A DNA stretch of 64,000 nucleotides from Rhodocyclaceae bacterium (GTDB lineage: Bacteria > Pseudomonadota > Gammaproteobacteria > Burkholderiales > Rhodocyclaceae), in assembly GCA_030682175.1 (NCBI GenBank), contig JAUXOM010000134.1, forward strand, positions 62,001 to 126,000. The letters are read 5' to 3'. A program made the position numbers and the translations under genes. Shown piece after piece: positions 16,234 to 24,720 of this stretch. Each line of letters begins with the position of its first letter. Positions within the stretch are counted from its first letter, which is position 1. Below the pieces are notes generated by a model that worked only from the letters and a program-made list of their open reading frames with translations, ran no database searches and had not been told where the DNA came from.

Positions 16234-17817
16234 ATGGAACTCACCAACATCAACGATATCGAGCGCGCCACGCTCAAGGCGCGCCGGGAGATGCTGCGCT
16301 TCGGCCTGGCATTGCTGTTCATCATCGGCGTGATGTTTTACGCCTGGGCGCGCGGCGGGGGCAGCTTTCTGCTGATCATGGCGGCCGTGATCGGCGGTTA
16401 CATGGCCATCAACATCGGCGCCAACGACGTTGCCAACAATGTCGGCCCGGCGGTCGGCTCGCGGGCGCTGACCATGACGGGTGCCCTGATCATTGCGGCA
16501 GTTTGCGAGGCTGCGGGAGCGCTGATCGCCGGCGGTGACGTGGTGCAGACGATCCGTGGTGGCATCATCAGCCAGGACAGCGTGGCCAACGCCGATGTTT
16601 TTGTCTGGCTGATGATGGCCGCACTGCTGGCCGGCGCGATCTGGCTCAACATCGCCACCGCCGTCGGCGCGCCTGTGTCGACAACGCATTCCATCGTCGG
16701 CGGCGTGCTCGGTGCCGGAGTGGCCGCCGGCGGCTGGAGCGTGGCCAACTGGGGCACGATGGGCTACATCGCCGCCAGTTGGGTGATCTCGCCCGTCCTC
16801 GGCGGCATCATCGCCGCCGCCTTTCTTTTCCTCATCAAACGCCGCGTCACCTATCAGACCGACATGATGGCCGCCGCCCGGCGGATGGTTCCCCTGCTGG
16901 TGGCCTTCATGGCCTGGACCTTCACCACCTATCTGATGCTGAAAGGCGTGCGGGCCGTGCTCAATGTGAGCTTTGCCAGTGCCGCCCTGACCGGCCTGGC
17001 CGTGGCCATCATCGTCTTTTTATTGGTGAAACCGCGCGTCGAGCGGCAATCGCGCAGCGGCGAAAACGCCGTCGGGACCGACAAGCCGCGCGTCAACAGC
17101 ATGTTCACCGTACCGCTGATCTTTGCCGCCGCCCTGCTCAGCTTCGCGCATGGCGCCAACGACGTGGCCAACGCGGTCGGCCCGCTGGCCGCGATTGCCG
17201 ACGTGCTGGGCGGCGCCAGCCTCGGCAAGTCGGCGCACATCCCGCTGTGGGTCATGATGATCGGTGCCATCGGCATCGCCATCGGCCTCGCCCTGTTCGG
17301 CCCCAAGCTGATCCGCACCGTCGGCTCGGAAATCACCGAACTCGACCAGATCCGCGCCTTTTGCATCGCCATGGCGGCCACCATCACCGTCATCATCGCC
17401 AGCCAGCTCGGCCTGCCGGTCAGTTCGACCCACATCGCCGTCGGCGGCATTTTTGGCGTGGGCTTCCTGCGCGAATATCTCAAGTCGAATTACGCGCGCA
17501 TGGTCGAGGAAATCGAGTCGCACCACCCGGCAGACGATCAGGCGGCCATCGAAGCCTTCCTGCGGCGCTTCGACAAGGCGCCGATCCATGAAAAAGGCAA
17601 CATGCTCGAAGTCCTGAAACGCGAAGCCAAGGCCCGCGCGAACCCCGAACTGTTTTCGTCCCAGGAACGCAAGGGCCTGCGCAAGGTCTATCGCAAGGAA
17701 CTGGTCAAACGCTCGCAACTGCTGAAGATCGTCGCGGCCTGGATCATCACCGTGCCGGCCTCGGCACTGCTCGGCGCATTATTCTTTTTCGCCTTGCGCG
17801 GCGCGATGTTGCCCTGA
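16234..17817 (+). CDS. Pit-family inorganic phosphate transporter
   Basis: 527 residues from the ATG giving MELTNINDIERA. The two Pit signature repeats are present, IGANDVANNVGPAVGS (about 67) and HGANDVANAVGPLAA (about 306), with about ten transmembrane segments and paired PVSTTHSIVGG and PVSSTHIAVGG motifs. A soluble loop and a charged C-terminal region (about 420-500) precede a final helix. It moves phosphate, usually as metal-phosphate with protons. It closes the phosphate/lipid island. The last 22 bp of the gene, GCGCGGCGCGATG through TGCCCTGA, are repeated 1,252 bp downstream at the end of the toxin-like gene. Confidence 0.95.
   Translation: MELTNINDIERATLKARREMLRFGLALLFIIGVMFYAWARGGGSFLLIMAAVIGGYMAINIGANDVANNVGPAVGSRALTMTGALIIAAVCEAAGALIAGGDVVQTIRGGIISQDSVANADVFVWLMMAALLAGAIWLNIATAVGAPVSTTHSIVGGVLGAGVAAGGWSVANWGTMGYIAASWVISPVLGGIIAAAFLFLIKRRVTYQTDMMAAARRMVPLLVAFMAWTFTTYLMLKGVRAVLNVSFASAALTGLAVAIIVFLLVKPRVERQSRSGENAVGTDKPRVNSMFTVPLIFAAALLSFAHGANDVANAVGPLAAIADVLGGASLGKSAHIPLWVMMIGAIGIAIGLALFGPKLIRTVGSEITELDQIRAFCIAMAATITVIIASQLGLPVSSTHIAVGGIFGVGFLREYLKSNYARMVEEIESHHPADDQAAIEAFLRRFDKAPIHEKGNMLEVLKREAKARANPELFSSQERKGLRKVYRKELVKRSQLLKIVAAWIITVPASALLGALFFFALRGAMLP
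17796..17817 (+). repeat. Left 22-bp direct repeat of toxin-antitoxin module (3' end of pit)
   Basis: Identical 22 bp to 19048-19069, ending in the stop codon TGA of both genes; a further GCAAC is shared after one mismatch. Encodes the shared C-terminus RGAMLP. Confidence 0.9.
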
Positions 17818-17845
17818 CGCAACTTTCTGGCTGAGCAAAGCGGCG

Positions 17846-17881
17846 TGGACATGAACTCCCCAATGGGGATATATTGTCCCC
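17846..17881 (+). promoter_or_regulatory. Promoter and palindromic operator of the toxin-antitoxin-like module
   Basis: TGGACA (17846-17851) and TATATT (17870-17875) are spaced by 18 bp and would start transcription at about 17882, one base before the ATG at 17883, so the mRNA may be leaderless. Alternating half-sites TCCCC, GGGGA and TCCCC (17857-17881) overlap the -10 box, fitting repression by the HTH protein itself. Confidence 0.55.
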
Positions 17882-17882
17882 T

Positions 17883-18341
17883 ATGAAACAGCAAAATGCG
17901 CTCCGCCAGGCCATGCGGCAAAGCGGCCAGACCCGTATCCAGATGGCTGCAGCCTTGGGGGTGTCGCGACGCGCGCTCGACAAATGGCTGTTGCCCGAAA
18001 CCTCGCAGGATTTTCGGCGCATGCCGGAAACTGCCCTGCGCCTGCTCGCCAACCAGTACGGCGTGCGCAAGTCGGCCGATCTGTCGATGCCCTACGACTG
18101 GTCGAATCCGGCCATGAATGACGAGGCGCTGATTCTTTCCGTCCTGCGTCGGGCGAACTTTCCCGATCTGGTCCGTGTCTGTGCCGATTTCGGCATGAAC
18201 AAGGTCAAGAGCCGGGTCGATGCCGCCCTTGCTCTGGTGCCGGAAGCCGAACGCAACCTCCTCGGGCGCATTCTGCTACGCATGCTGCGCAGCATCGAGA
18301 TCGTTTTCGAAGAATTCAAGCACGCGCGCCCAGTCACATGA
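17883..18341 (+). CDS. HTH-domain putative antitoxin
   Basis: 152 residues from the ATG giving MKQQNALRQAMRQ. Residues 18-40 form a helix-turn-helix (TRIQMAAALGVSRRALDKW), suitable for binding its own promoter. No ribosome site is visible because the predicted transcript starts at the ATG. The stop overlaps the next gene's ATG by 4 bp, the usual layout for a cognate antitoxin followed by its toxin. The C-terminal half (SVLRRANFPDLVRVC onward) is of unknown fold. Assignment as antitoxin is inferred from the partner. Confidence 0.75.
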   Translation: MKQQNALRQAMRQSGQTRIQMAAALGVSRRALDKWLLPETSQDFRRMPETALRLLANQYGVRKSADLSMPYDWSNPAMNDEALILSVLRRANFPDLVRVCADFGMNKVKSRVDAALALVPEAERNLLGRILLRMLRSIEIVFEEFKHARPVT

Positions 18342-19069
18342 TCGAACCCCGGCTTGACCTGTTGCCTCCCGCCACGGCAGCCGTTATCGCCAAGCTGGCT
18401 GACGAGCCGGCGCTTGAAGGTTTCTGCCTGGTTGGCGGCACGGCCATGGCTTTGCAGACCGGGCATCGGCGCAGCCGCGATGTCGACCTCGTCAGCTTCG
18501 CCAGGACACTCGACAAGAATGGCCTGTTCAAGGCCATGCGGGCCAAGGGCGCAACGCTGATTACCCCGCAGTCCATGATCTCGACTGCCAGGATCAACGG
18601 CATCGATCTGCTGGCCCAAGTGCAGGATTACGTGCTTGATGACGTCAAAGTGCAGTGCTTTGCCGATCCGCAAGGGCAGCGACATGGCCAGGGCGTTCAG
18701 CCGGTTGTCGGCTGGCGCTTTGGCCTGGCCGATCTGCCCACGCTGTTTGCCATGAAAAGTGCGCTACTTACCCGGCGTGCCCGCTCACGCGACTATTTCG
18801 ATTTGATGTGGTTCTGTCGCCATGGAAAAACGCTGGCCGATATTCTCGCGGCAGCACTGGAAGCCGACGATGCCCCCGAGACAGCGACGCTGGTCGAACA
18901 CAAGTTGCTCGGATTAATTCCGCTCGATGCCGATGACGAGGGGCTTGACCCGGTGGGGGTTGAAGTAACGCCGACGGATATTTATCGGTTTTTCGAGGGC
19001 CTGGTGCAACAAAGGGAAGTGGCGGAAGCGCGCGTCATACTCGGCCCGCGCGGCGCGATGTTGCCCTGA
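18338..19069 (+). CDS. AbiEii/AbiGii-like nucleotidyltransferase, putative toxin
   Basis: 243 residues. The nucleotidyltransferase motif LVGGTAMALQTGHRRSRDVDLV has the GG, S and DXD pattern of the AbiEii toxin family (polymerase beta-like fold); KSALLTRRARSRDYFDLMWF is the second conserved block. Such enzymes typically pair with an HTH antitoxin and can give phage resistance. The start overlaps the upstream gene by 4 bp. The final codons (RGAMLP stop) are identical at DNA level to the end of pit, so the present C-terminus may have been made by insertion or recombination. Confidence 0.85.
   Translation: MIEPRLDLLPPATAAVIAKLADEPALEGFCLVGGTAMALQTGHRRSRDVDLVSFARTLDKNGLFKAMRAKGATLITPQSMISTARINGIDLLAQVQDYVLDDVKVQCFADPQGQRHGQGVQPVVGWRFGLADLPTLFAMKSALLTRRARSRDYFDLMWFCRHGKTLADILAAALEADDAPETATLVEHKLLGLIPLDADDEGLDPVGVEVTPTDIYRFFEGLVQQREVAEARVILGPRGAMLP
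19048..19069 (+). repeat. Right 22-bp direct repeat of toxin-antitoxin module
   Basis: Identical to the last 22 bp of pit (17796-17817), again ending in the stop codon. Together they bound a 1,252-bp unit holding just the two-gene module. Confidence 0.9.
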
Positions 19070-19195
19070 TGCAACATTACTCAACCATATATAAATATTA
19101 GAATATTTTTATGTGCTGAGAGGCTCGACAGGAGTAATGTGCCCGGCTGTGCGTGCACCCAACTTTAGTTACGTCGTAAATCCCTAGGAGAAGTC

Positions 19196-21025
19196 ATGAA
19201 CCAGACATTCAGGAAGAAATTGCTTGTCACATTGATCGCGGGCCTGGCCCTGCCGATGGTCGCCAGCGCCGCCGATGCCGACCTGCTGAAGCGCCTCGAA
19301 GCCCTCTCGCGCGAGATCGAGACCCTGCGCGCCCAGGTCAAGGCCAGCGAAGAAAAGGTCAACACCCTCGCCGCCAAGTCGGACACCGTCGCCGTCGCCG
19401 ATCTCAAGGGCAAGGTGCAGCGCCTCGAAGACAAGTCACTGAGCAAGTGGCTGAGCGTGGGCGGCAGCTATCAGTTCCGTGCTGATTCTTTGCGTGGGGA
19501 GACCAAGCCTTTCATGGATGTGCAAAATGCATTCAAGGTGATGCAAACCAACGCAATGATGATGCCAACCACTGCTTCGCCATCGCTTGCTGAATTGGTC
19601 ATGGTGTCCGAAGGCATGAAAACTATCAGCACATATCAGGCGGCAGACGGCTTTCTGACAGCTGTGCAAACAATGACTCCCGCACAATTAGCAGCACTTG
19701 CAGCTACTGGACCAGCCGGAGCTGCGCAAGCCGCAGGCATCTCTGCTGGCCAGAGCATGCTTGGTTACATCATGAATCCTGCCAACGCGCCCATTCTTCA
19801 GGTGCCTGCCTACAAACCCAAAAACTCCGCTCTCTACACCAACCGCTTCACCCTCGATCTCGGCGCCAAGGCGACCCAGGATGTCTCGGTCAATGCCCGT
19901 CTGGCGATGTACAAGGTATTTGGCTCACAGAGCGACGCGGCGCTCTCCAATTCCGGCGCGGCGCCCTTCTTCGCCGACCGCGTTGGCGTCTTCGATGGCA
20001 CGGTCAGCCATGTGCCTTCCGACAGCCGTCTCAACGTCGACCGCGTCTATGGCACCTGGAGCAACATCGCCGACATGGACATGTGGTTCTCGGTCGGCCG
20101 TCGCCCCTCCACTGGCGGCGCTCCGAACAACCTGCGCACCAACAACCCGCGTCCCGGCAATGGCGGCACGCCCGGCCTGCTGGTCGATTACGCCTTCGAC
20201 GGCATGACCCTTGGCTACGCGCCGGAAATCGATGCCCTGCCCGGCGCCTACGGCAAGATCTGCTATGGCGTCGGCTTCGACAGTGGCTTCAGCCGCACCG
20301 GCAATTCGATCAAGGACACCACGATGCTCGGCATCGCCCTCGTGCCGATCGACACCGACCCGCTGCGCGTCTGGCTGCAATGGAACCGCGGCATGAAGAT
20401 CTTCGATGCGCCGGAAATGAAAGGCACCTACTTCGGCAACACCGCACCAACCATCAACCTCGGCGACATCGACTGGTTCGGCATCGGCGCAATGAGCACC
20501 TTCAAGGGTGTCGGCGGCGGCGACCTGCATGTCTTCGCCGACTGGGGCCTCAGCCGCACCAACCCGAACAACAACGTTTCGTCGCAGTTCGGCTTCCAGG
20601 GCCTGCTGACTGGCGCATTCTTCCAACCCGAAGCGCCGAGCAAGAAGACCGGCACGGCGATCGCCCTCGGCATGCGCTACGACCTGCCGTCGAAGACCAA
20701 GATCGGCTTCGAGTACAACAAGGGTTCGAAGAACTGGATCACCTTCGCCCCGGCTGCCGACGATGTCTGGACTTCCAAGTACGGCACGCGTGGCGATGTG
20801 TATGAGGCTTATATCATTCAGGAACTGGATCGCATGGCGATCTCTTCCCTGCAGAGCCGCGCCTTCTTCCGCCTCGGCGCGAAGTATTACAACTTCAAAT
20901 ATACTGGCAGCAACAACTGGGTCGGTAAACCTATCGCCATCTCGGACGTTAGTGGACAAATGATGACCACGACGCCCCTGAAGAATGCCAGCGATATTTA
21001 TGCAACTTTTGAGGTCAAGTTCTGA
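19196..21025 (+). CDS. DUF3373-family outer-membrane porin-like protein
   Basis: 609 residues. Signal peptide (MNQTFRKKLLVTLIAGLALP, cleavage after ASA), then a coiled coil (about 28-82, ADLLKRLEALSREIETLRAQ) and a beta-barrel of DUF3373 type ending in the aromatic FEVKF typical of BAM substrates. Residues about 97-210 are written with lower-GC codons than the rest and contain a Met/Ala/Thr-rich insert (MQTNAMMMPTTASPS), likely an exposed loop of different origin. Substrate unknown. A 126-bp leader upstream shows only an AGGAG ribosome site before the ATG. Confidence 0.85.
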   Translation: MNQTFRKKLLVTLIAGLALPMVASAADADLLKRLEALSREIETLRAQVKASEEKVNTLAAKSDTVAVADLKGKVQRLEDKSLSKWLSVGGSYQFRADSLRGETKPFMDVQNAFKVMQTNAMMMPTTASPSLAELVMVSEGMKTISTYQAADGFLTAVQTMTPAQLAALAATGPAGAAQAAGISAGQSMLGYIMNPANAPILQVPAYKPKNSALYTNRFTLDLGAKATQDVSVNARLAMYKVFGSQSDAALSNSGAAPFFADRVGVFDGTVSHVPSDSRLNVDRVYGTWSNIADMDMWFSVGRRPSTGGAPNNLRTNNPRPGNGGTPGLLVDYAFDGMTLGYAPEIDALPGAYGKICYGVGFDSGFSRTGNSIKDTTMLGIALVPIDTDPLRVWLQWNRGMKIFDAPEMKGTYFGNTAPTINLGDIDWFGIGAMSTFKGVGGGDLHVFADWGLSRTNPNNNVSSQFGFQGLLTGAFFQPEAPSKKTGTAIALGMRYDLPSKTKIGFEYNKGSKNWITFAPAADDVWTSKYGTRGDVYEAYIIQELDRMAISSLQSRAFFRLGAKYYNFKYTGSNNWVGKPIAISDVSGQMMTTTPLKNASDIYATFEVKF

Positions 21026-21100
21026 TCATAGTATTTGATCCGGCGGGCAGAAGTTATACTGCTCGCCGACAATTCTTGAACCAACCATAAGGAGTTACAC

Positions 21101-21424
21101 ATGAAAAGCAAACTGTCTGCAATCCTCTTCTCGGCCGTTCTCGCCGTTTCCAGCATGGCCTTCGCTACCAGCGCTTCGGCACAGGGCGAAGCCCGCCTGC
21201 TCGGTCCGATGAACAAGGTCACCATGGCTGCCGATGGCAAGTCCGCTGTTGCCGAACTCACCGACAGCAAGTCCAAGGAAGCCGTCACCATCACCATCAC
21301 CGACGAACTGACCCTGGACAAGATCAAGGCCAAGCAGATCGTCACCGGTGACGAAATCCGCGCCCGCTACATGAAGGACGGCAAGAACACCAGCAAGTCC
21401 TTCAAGAAGGCTGCCGGCTGCTGA
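21101..21424 (+). CDS. Small secreted/periplasmic protein of unknown function
   Basis: 107 residues with a clear signal peptide (MKSKLSAILFSAVLAVSSMA, cleavage after ASA) and a Lys- and Thr-rich mature part with KEAVTITITDELTLDKIKAK; a single Cys is the last residue. AAGGAG lies 9 bp before the ATG. It has a strong terminator directly after it. No family recognised; codon bias looks highly optimised, suggesting high expression. Confidence 0.8.
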   Translation: MKSKLSAILFSAVLAVSSMAFATSASAQGEARLLGPMNKVTMAADGKSAVAELTDSKSKEAVTITITDELTLDKIKAKQIVTGDEIRARYMKDGKNTSKSFKKAAGC

Positions 21425-21450
21425 TTTAACCAATCTTCCGGTTAAAACCG

Positions 21451-21496
21451 GGGGCCGCACGGCGAGCAACTTCGCGCCGTGCGGCCCCTGTTTTTT
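21451..21496 (+). terminator. Rho-independent terminator
   Basis: Perfect 14-bp stem (GGGGCCGCACGGCG with CGCCGTGCGGCCCC), 10-base loop, followed by TG and six T. Confidence 0.9.
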
Positions 21497-21568
21497 GGCT
21501 ATCCAGATTTCACCGCAACCAATGTTACGCACTACCCTAATTTTCGTGATGCGCTGCCCAGCGCTTTT

Positions 21569-21690
21569 GTAGGTCGGGCGCAAGCCCGACACGCCATTGC
21601 GGGCATGGCGCATCCGTCGGGCTGGCGCCCGACCTACATCACGCAATTTAGGCCGGCACTACCCTAACGTAGGTCGGGCGCAAGCCCGAC
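21569..21690. repeat. REP/BIME repeats left of RAYT gene
   Basis: Three REP units: GTAGGTCGGGCGCAAGCCCG (21569-21590), an inverted unit (21616-21637) and another direct unit (21669-21690). Each can fold as a hairpin of CGGGC and GCCCG. The 69-bp pair 21569-21637 recurs almost unchanged at 22210-22278. Confidence 0.9.
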
Positions 21691-21713
21691 AATCAAACCC
21701 GCAAGCCCGACAA

Positions 21714-22160
21714 ATGACTTACAACGCTTTACGTATTGGTCGTTTTTCAGAAATCGGTCGCGCTTACAACATAACCACTGTCACTGCTGGGCGTGTGGCG
21801 GTTTTTGCGGATTTCTCTTTAGCGCGCATCGTAATTTGCCAGATGCGCGCTTTGCATGATGAAGGTCTTGTTGAATCAATGGCCTGGGTATTGATGCCAG
21901 ATCATTTGCACTGGTTGCTGGTGTTGCGCAAGGGTGATCTGGCATCAGCGATGCGCGTGTTCAAGGCGCGGAGTGCGCGGGCGGTGAATGTGGCGAGGGC
22001 TTGTGCTGGAGCACTGTGGCAGCCGTCTTATTTCGATCACGGGGTGAGAGATGACGAAGATGTGCGTGGGTTGGCGCGTTATATCGTAGCCAACCCTTGT
22101 CGCGCCGGGTTGGTGCCACGACCGGGCGATTATCCGCATTGGGATGCGGCGTGGTTGTAA
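21714..22160 (+). CDS. REP-associated tyrosine transposase (RAYT, Y1 family)
   Basis: 148 residues. The HUH metal motif is visible as MPDHLHWLLVL, followed by RGLARYIVANPCRAGLV, typical of RAYT proteins related to IS200/IS605 transposases. The catalytic Tyr is expected in GLARYIVANP. It is flanked on both sides by REP hairpins, its expected substrate. Base composition is lower in GC than the flanking genes. Confidence 0.92.
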   Translation: MTYNALRIGRFSEIGRAYNITTVTAGRVAVFADFSLARIVICQMRALHDEGLVESMAWVLMPDHLHWLLVLRKGDLASAMRVFKARSARAVNVARACAGALWQPSYFDHGVRDDEDVRGLARYIVANPCRAGLVPRPGDYPHWDAAWL

Positions 22161-22179
22161 GGGTGCCGTTGGGATGGGT

Positions 22180-22278
22180 GTCGGGCTTGCGCCCGACCTA
22201 CGGACTTTTGTAGGTCGGGCGCAAGCCCGACACGCCACTGCGGGCATGGCGCATCTGTCGGGCTGGCACCCGACCTAC
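22180..22278. repeat. REP/BIME repeats right of RAYT gene
   Basis: Three REP units at 22180-22201 (inverted), 22210-22231 (direct) and 22257-22278 (inverted). The last two repeat the left BIME with about three base changes. Confidence 0.9.
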
Positions 22279-22330
22279 GTTGTGGCTGATGACTGCGACA
22301 GCAAACGTGAACTTTCACGGTGAACTTGCA

Positions 22331-22353
22331 AAAGTCGGCGCTGGCAGGACGGC
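22331..22353 (+). repeat. Dispersed 23-bp motif copy
   Basis: Intergenic, downstream of glmM, plus orientation, one mismatch. Confidence 0.82.
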
Positions 22354-22376
22354 GCCAAGCTGTGAGCGGCGTTGTT

Positions 22377-23747
22377 TTATGCCTGCCCGGCGGCGACACG
22401 CACCGAATTGGCAATCGCTTCCGCCTGCGCCAGCACCAGCGCTTCGTCGCTGCCTTCCACCATCACCCGCAACAGCGGCTCGGTGCCGGATGGACGCAGC
22501 AACACCCGCCCGGCCCCGTTGAGGATGCGTTCCGCCTGTTCGGCCGCTGCACGAATGCCTTTGTCCGCGCGCCAGTCGAAGCCCGCCACCATGCGCACAT
22601 TGATCAGCTTTTGCGGGAACATGCTCAGATCGGCGCAGGCCTCGGCCAGCGTCTCGTTACGTTCGCGCAGCGCCGCCAGTACCTGCAGGGCGGCGACGAT
22701 GCCATCACCGGTGGTGTGGCGGTCCAGACAGATGACATGGCCGGAATTTTCACCACCGAGCGACCAGCCTTTTTCCTGCATCAGTTCAAGCACATAGCGG
22801 TCGCCCACCTTGGCGCGCGCGAAATCGATACCCAAGCGACCCAGCGCCTGCTCGAAGCCGAGGTTGCTCATCAGCGTGCCGACCAGCCCGCCTGACGCAG
22901 CTTTTGACCGTTGATGACGCGCAATAACGTAAAGCAGTTCGTCACCGTCGAACAGGCGGCCACTGGCATCGACGACCAGCAGGCGGTCGGCGTCACCGTC
23001 GAGGGCAATACCCAGGTCGGCGCGATGTTCCGCGACCTGATCCTTGAGGTGCGCGGGCGCCGTGGCACCGACACCGGCATTGATGTTGAGGCCGTCCGGC
23101 GCAGCGGCCACCGCCACGACCTCCGCTCCCAGTTCGTGAAATACCTTGGGCGCGACGTGATAGGCCGCGCCGTGCGCACAATCGACCACCAGCTTGAGGC
23201 CACGCAAATCGAGCTCGTTCGGGAAAGTGCTCTTGCAGAATTCGATGTAGCGGCCGGCGGCGTCATCCACGCGGCGCGCCTTGCCTAATTGTGCCGAATC
23301 CCGGCAGCCCATCGGCTGGGTCAGGCGCGCCTCGATTTCCTCTTCGACGGCATCCGGCAGTTTGAAGCCGCGCGCGCCGAAAAACTTGATGCCGTTATCG
23401 TCGAAAGGATTGTGCGAAGCCGAGATCACCACGCCGGCGGCGAGCCGCAGGGCGCGCGTCAGATAGGCCACGGCGGGGGTCGGCAACGGGCCGCACAGCA
23501 TCACATCGACCCCGGCGGCGGCAAAGCCGGATTCCAGGGCGGCTTCCAGCATGTAGCCGGAAATCCGCGTGTCCTTGCCGATCAACACGGCGGGACGTTC
23601 GCCATCGCGGGCATGCCCCTGCGCCCGTGCGTGCGCCACCAGCGTTTCGCCGGCGGCAAAGCCCAGCCGCAAGGCAAAATCAGGCGTGATCGGCATCTCG
23701 CCAACACGACCACGCACACCATCGGTACCGAAATATTTTCTGGCCAA
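22377..23747 (-). CDS. glmM: Phosphoglucosamine mutase
   Basis: Converts glucosamine 6-phosphate to glucosamine 1-phosphate for peptidoglycan and LPS. 456 residues. [16 protein letters not shown] start, active-site phosphoserine loop [17 protein letters not shown], metal loop LDGDADR and phosphate-binding [12 protein letters not shown]. It starts 2 bp after the folP stop, the common folP-glmM pair. Confidence 0.98.
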   Translation of the reverse strand: MARKYFGTDGVRGRVGEMPITPDFALRLGFAAGETLVAHARAQGHARDGERPAVLIGKDTRISGYMLEAALESGFAAAGVDVMLCGPLPTPAVAYLTRALRLAAGVVISASHNPFDDNGIKFFGARGFKLPDAVEEEIEARLTQPMGCRDSAQLGKARRVDDAAGRYIEFCKSTFPNELDLRGLKLVVDCAHGAAYHVAPKVFHELGAEVVAVAAAPDGLNINAGVGATAPAHLKDQVAEHRADLGIALDGDADRLLVVDASGRLFDGDELLYVIARHQRSKAASGGLVGTLMSNLGFEQALGRLGIDFARAKVGDRYVLELMQEKGWSLGGENSGHVICLDRHTTGDGIVAALQVLAALRERNETLAEACADLSMFPQKLINVRMVAGFDWRADKGIRAAAEQAERILNGAGRVLLRPSGTEPLLRVMVEGSDEALVLAQAEAIANSVRVAAGQA

Positions 23748-23749
23748 GC

Positions 23750-24613
23750 TTATTCTCCCTTCGTTCCTGTTCCCGTTTCCGTTGCCGCCACATTCATGGC
23801 TGCAAATACGGCCAGCGCATCCCGGGTTGCCGCGACATCATGCACGCGCAGTATCCGCGCTCCCCGATTCACCGCCAAAATCGCTGCCGCCACGCTGGCA
23901 TGAACCCGAGCCACACCATTCGGCTGGCCGGTCACCGCGCCCAGCATCGACTTGCGCGACAGGCCAACCAGGATCGGCACGCCCAGATCGTTTAATCGCG
24001 ACAGTTCGCGCAACAGAGTGTAATTGTGATCCACCGTTTTGCCGAAACCAAAACCGGGATCGATCAACAACCGTTCGCGGGCAATGCCGGCTGCGGCGCA
24101 GGCCGCCACGCGCGCGGCAAGGAAATCACGCACCTCTTGCGTCACATCGGTGTAGTGCGGATGCGCCTGCATGGTGCGCGGCTCGCCCTGCATGTGCATC
24201 AGGCACACAGCCGCATCGCTGGCGGCGACGACATCCAGCGCACCGGGCGCCTGCAGGGCCAAAATATCATTGATCATGGCGGCGCCGGCGTCGATCGCCG
24301 CGCGCATCACTTCCGGCTTGGCGGTATCGACCGAGATCGGCAGACCCCAGTCGCGCACAGCATGCAGGACCGGCAGCAAACGGGCAATCTCGACATCAGC
24401 CGGCACGGGAGCCGCACCGGGACGGGACGACTCGGCACCCAGGTCGAGCAGATCGGCCCCGGCATCCCGCTGCGCCGCCGCATGTGCGATGGCGGCAGCG
24501 GCACTGTCACCCACCCCGTCGCCCGAAAAGGAGTCGGGCGTCAGGTTGACGATGCCCATGATGAGCGGGCGATTCAGGGAAAGGCGGAAGGGGCCGCAGT
24601 GCAGGACAGTCAT
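23750..24613 (-). CDS. folP: Dihydropteroate synthase
   Basis: Condenses p-aminobenzoate with the pterin diphosphate in folate synthesis. 287 residues with [15 protein letters not shown] (pterin/phosphate loop), [37 protein letters not shown] and [10 protein letters not shown]. Upstream is not ftsH, as in many relatives, but an intergenic stretch with two copies of the 23-bp motif and then the end of another operon. Confidence 0.97.
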   Translation of the reverse strand: MTVLHCGPFRLSLNRPLIMGIVNLTPDSFSGDGVGDSAAAAIAHAAAQRDAGADLLDLGAESSRPGAAPVPADVEIARLLPVLHAVRDWGLPISVDTAKPEVMRAAIDAGAAMINDILALQAPGALDVVAASDAAVCLMHMQGEPRTMQAHPHYTDVTQEVRDFLAARVAACAAAGIARERLLIDPGFGFGKTVDHNYTLLRELSRLNDLGVPILVGLSRKSMLGAVTGQPNGVARVHASVAAAILAVNRGARILRVHDVAATRDALAVFAAMNVAATETGTGTKGE

Positions 24614-24645
24614 TACAGCCGCATTTTACCGGACAGCGGGCAACC

Positions 24646-24668
24646 GCCGTCCCGCCAGCGCCGACTTT
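24646..24668 (-). repeat. Dispersed 23-bp motif copy, perfect consensus
   Basis: Intergenic, minus orientation, no mismatch to my consensus. Confidence 0.85.
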
Positions 24669-24693
24669 TAGCGCGGGCGGGACGTCCAACAAT

Positions 24694-24710
24694 CCGCCAG
24701 CGCCGACTTT
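24694..24710 (-). repeat. Dispersed 23-bp motif copy, partial
   Basis: Last 17 bases of the motif, same orientation as the copy 48 bp upstream. Confidence 0.75.
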
Positions 24711-24720
24711 TACAGGGGGC

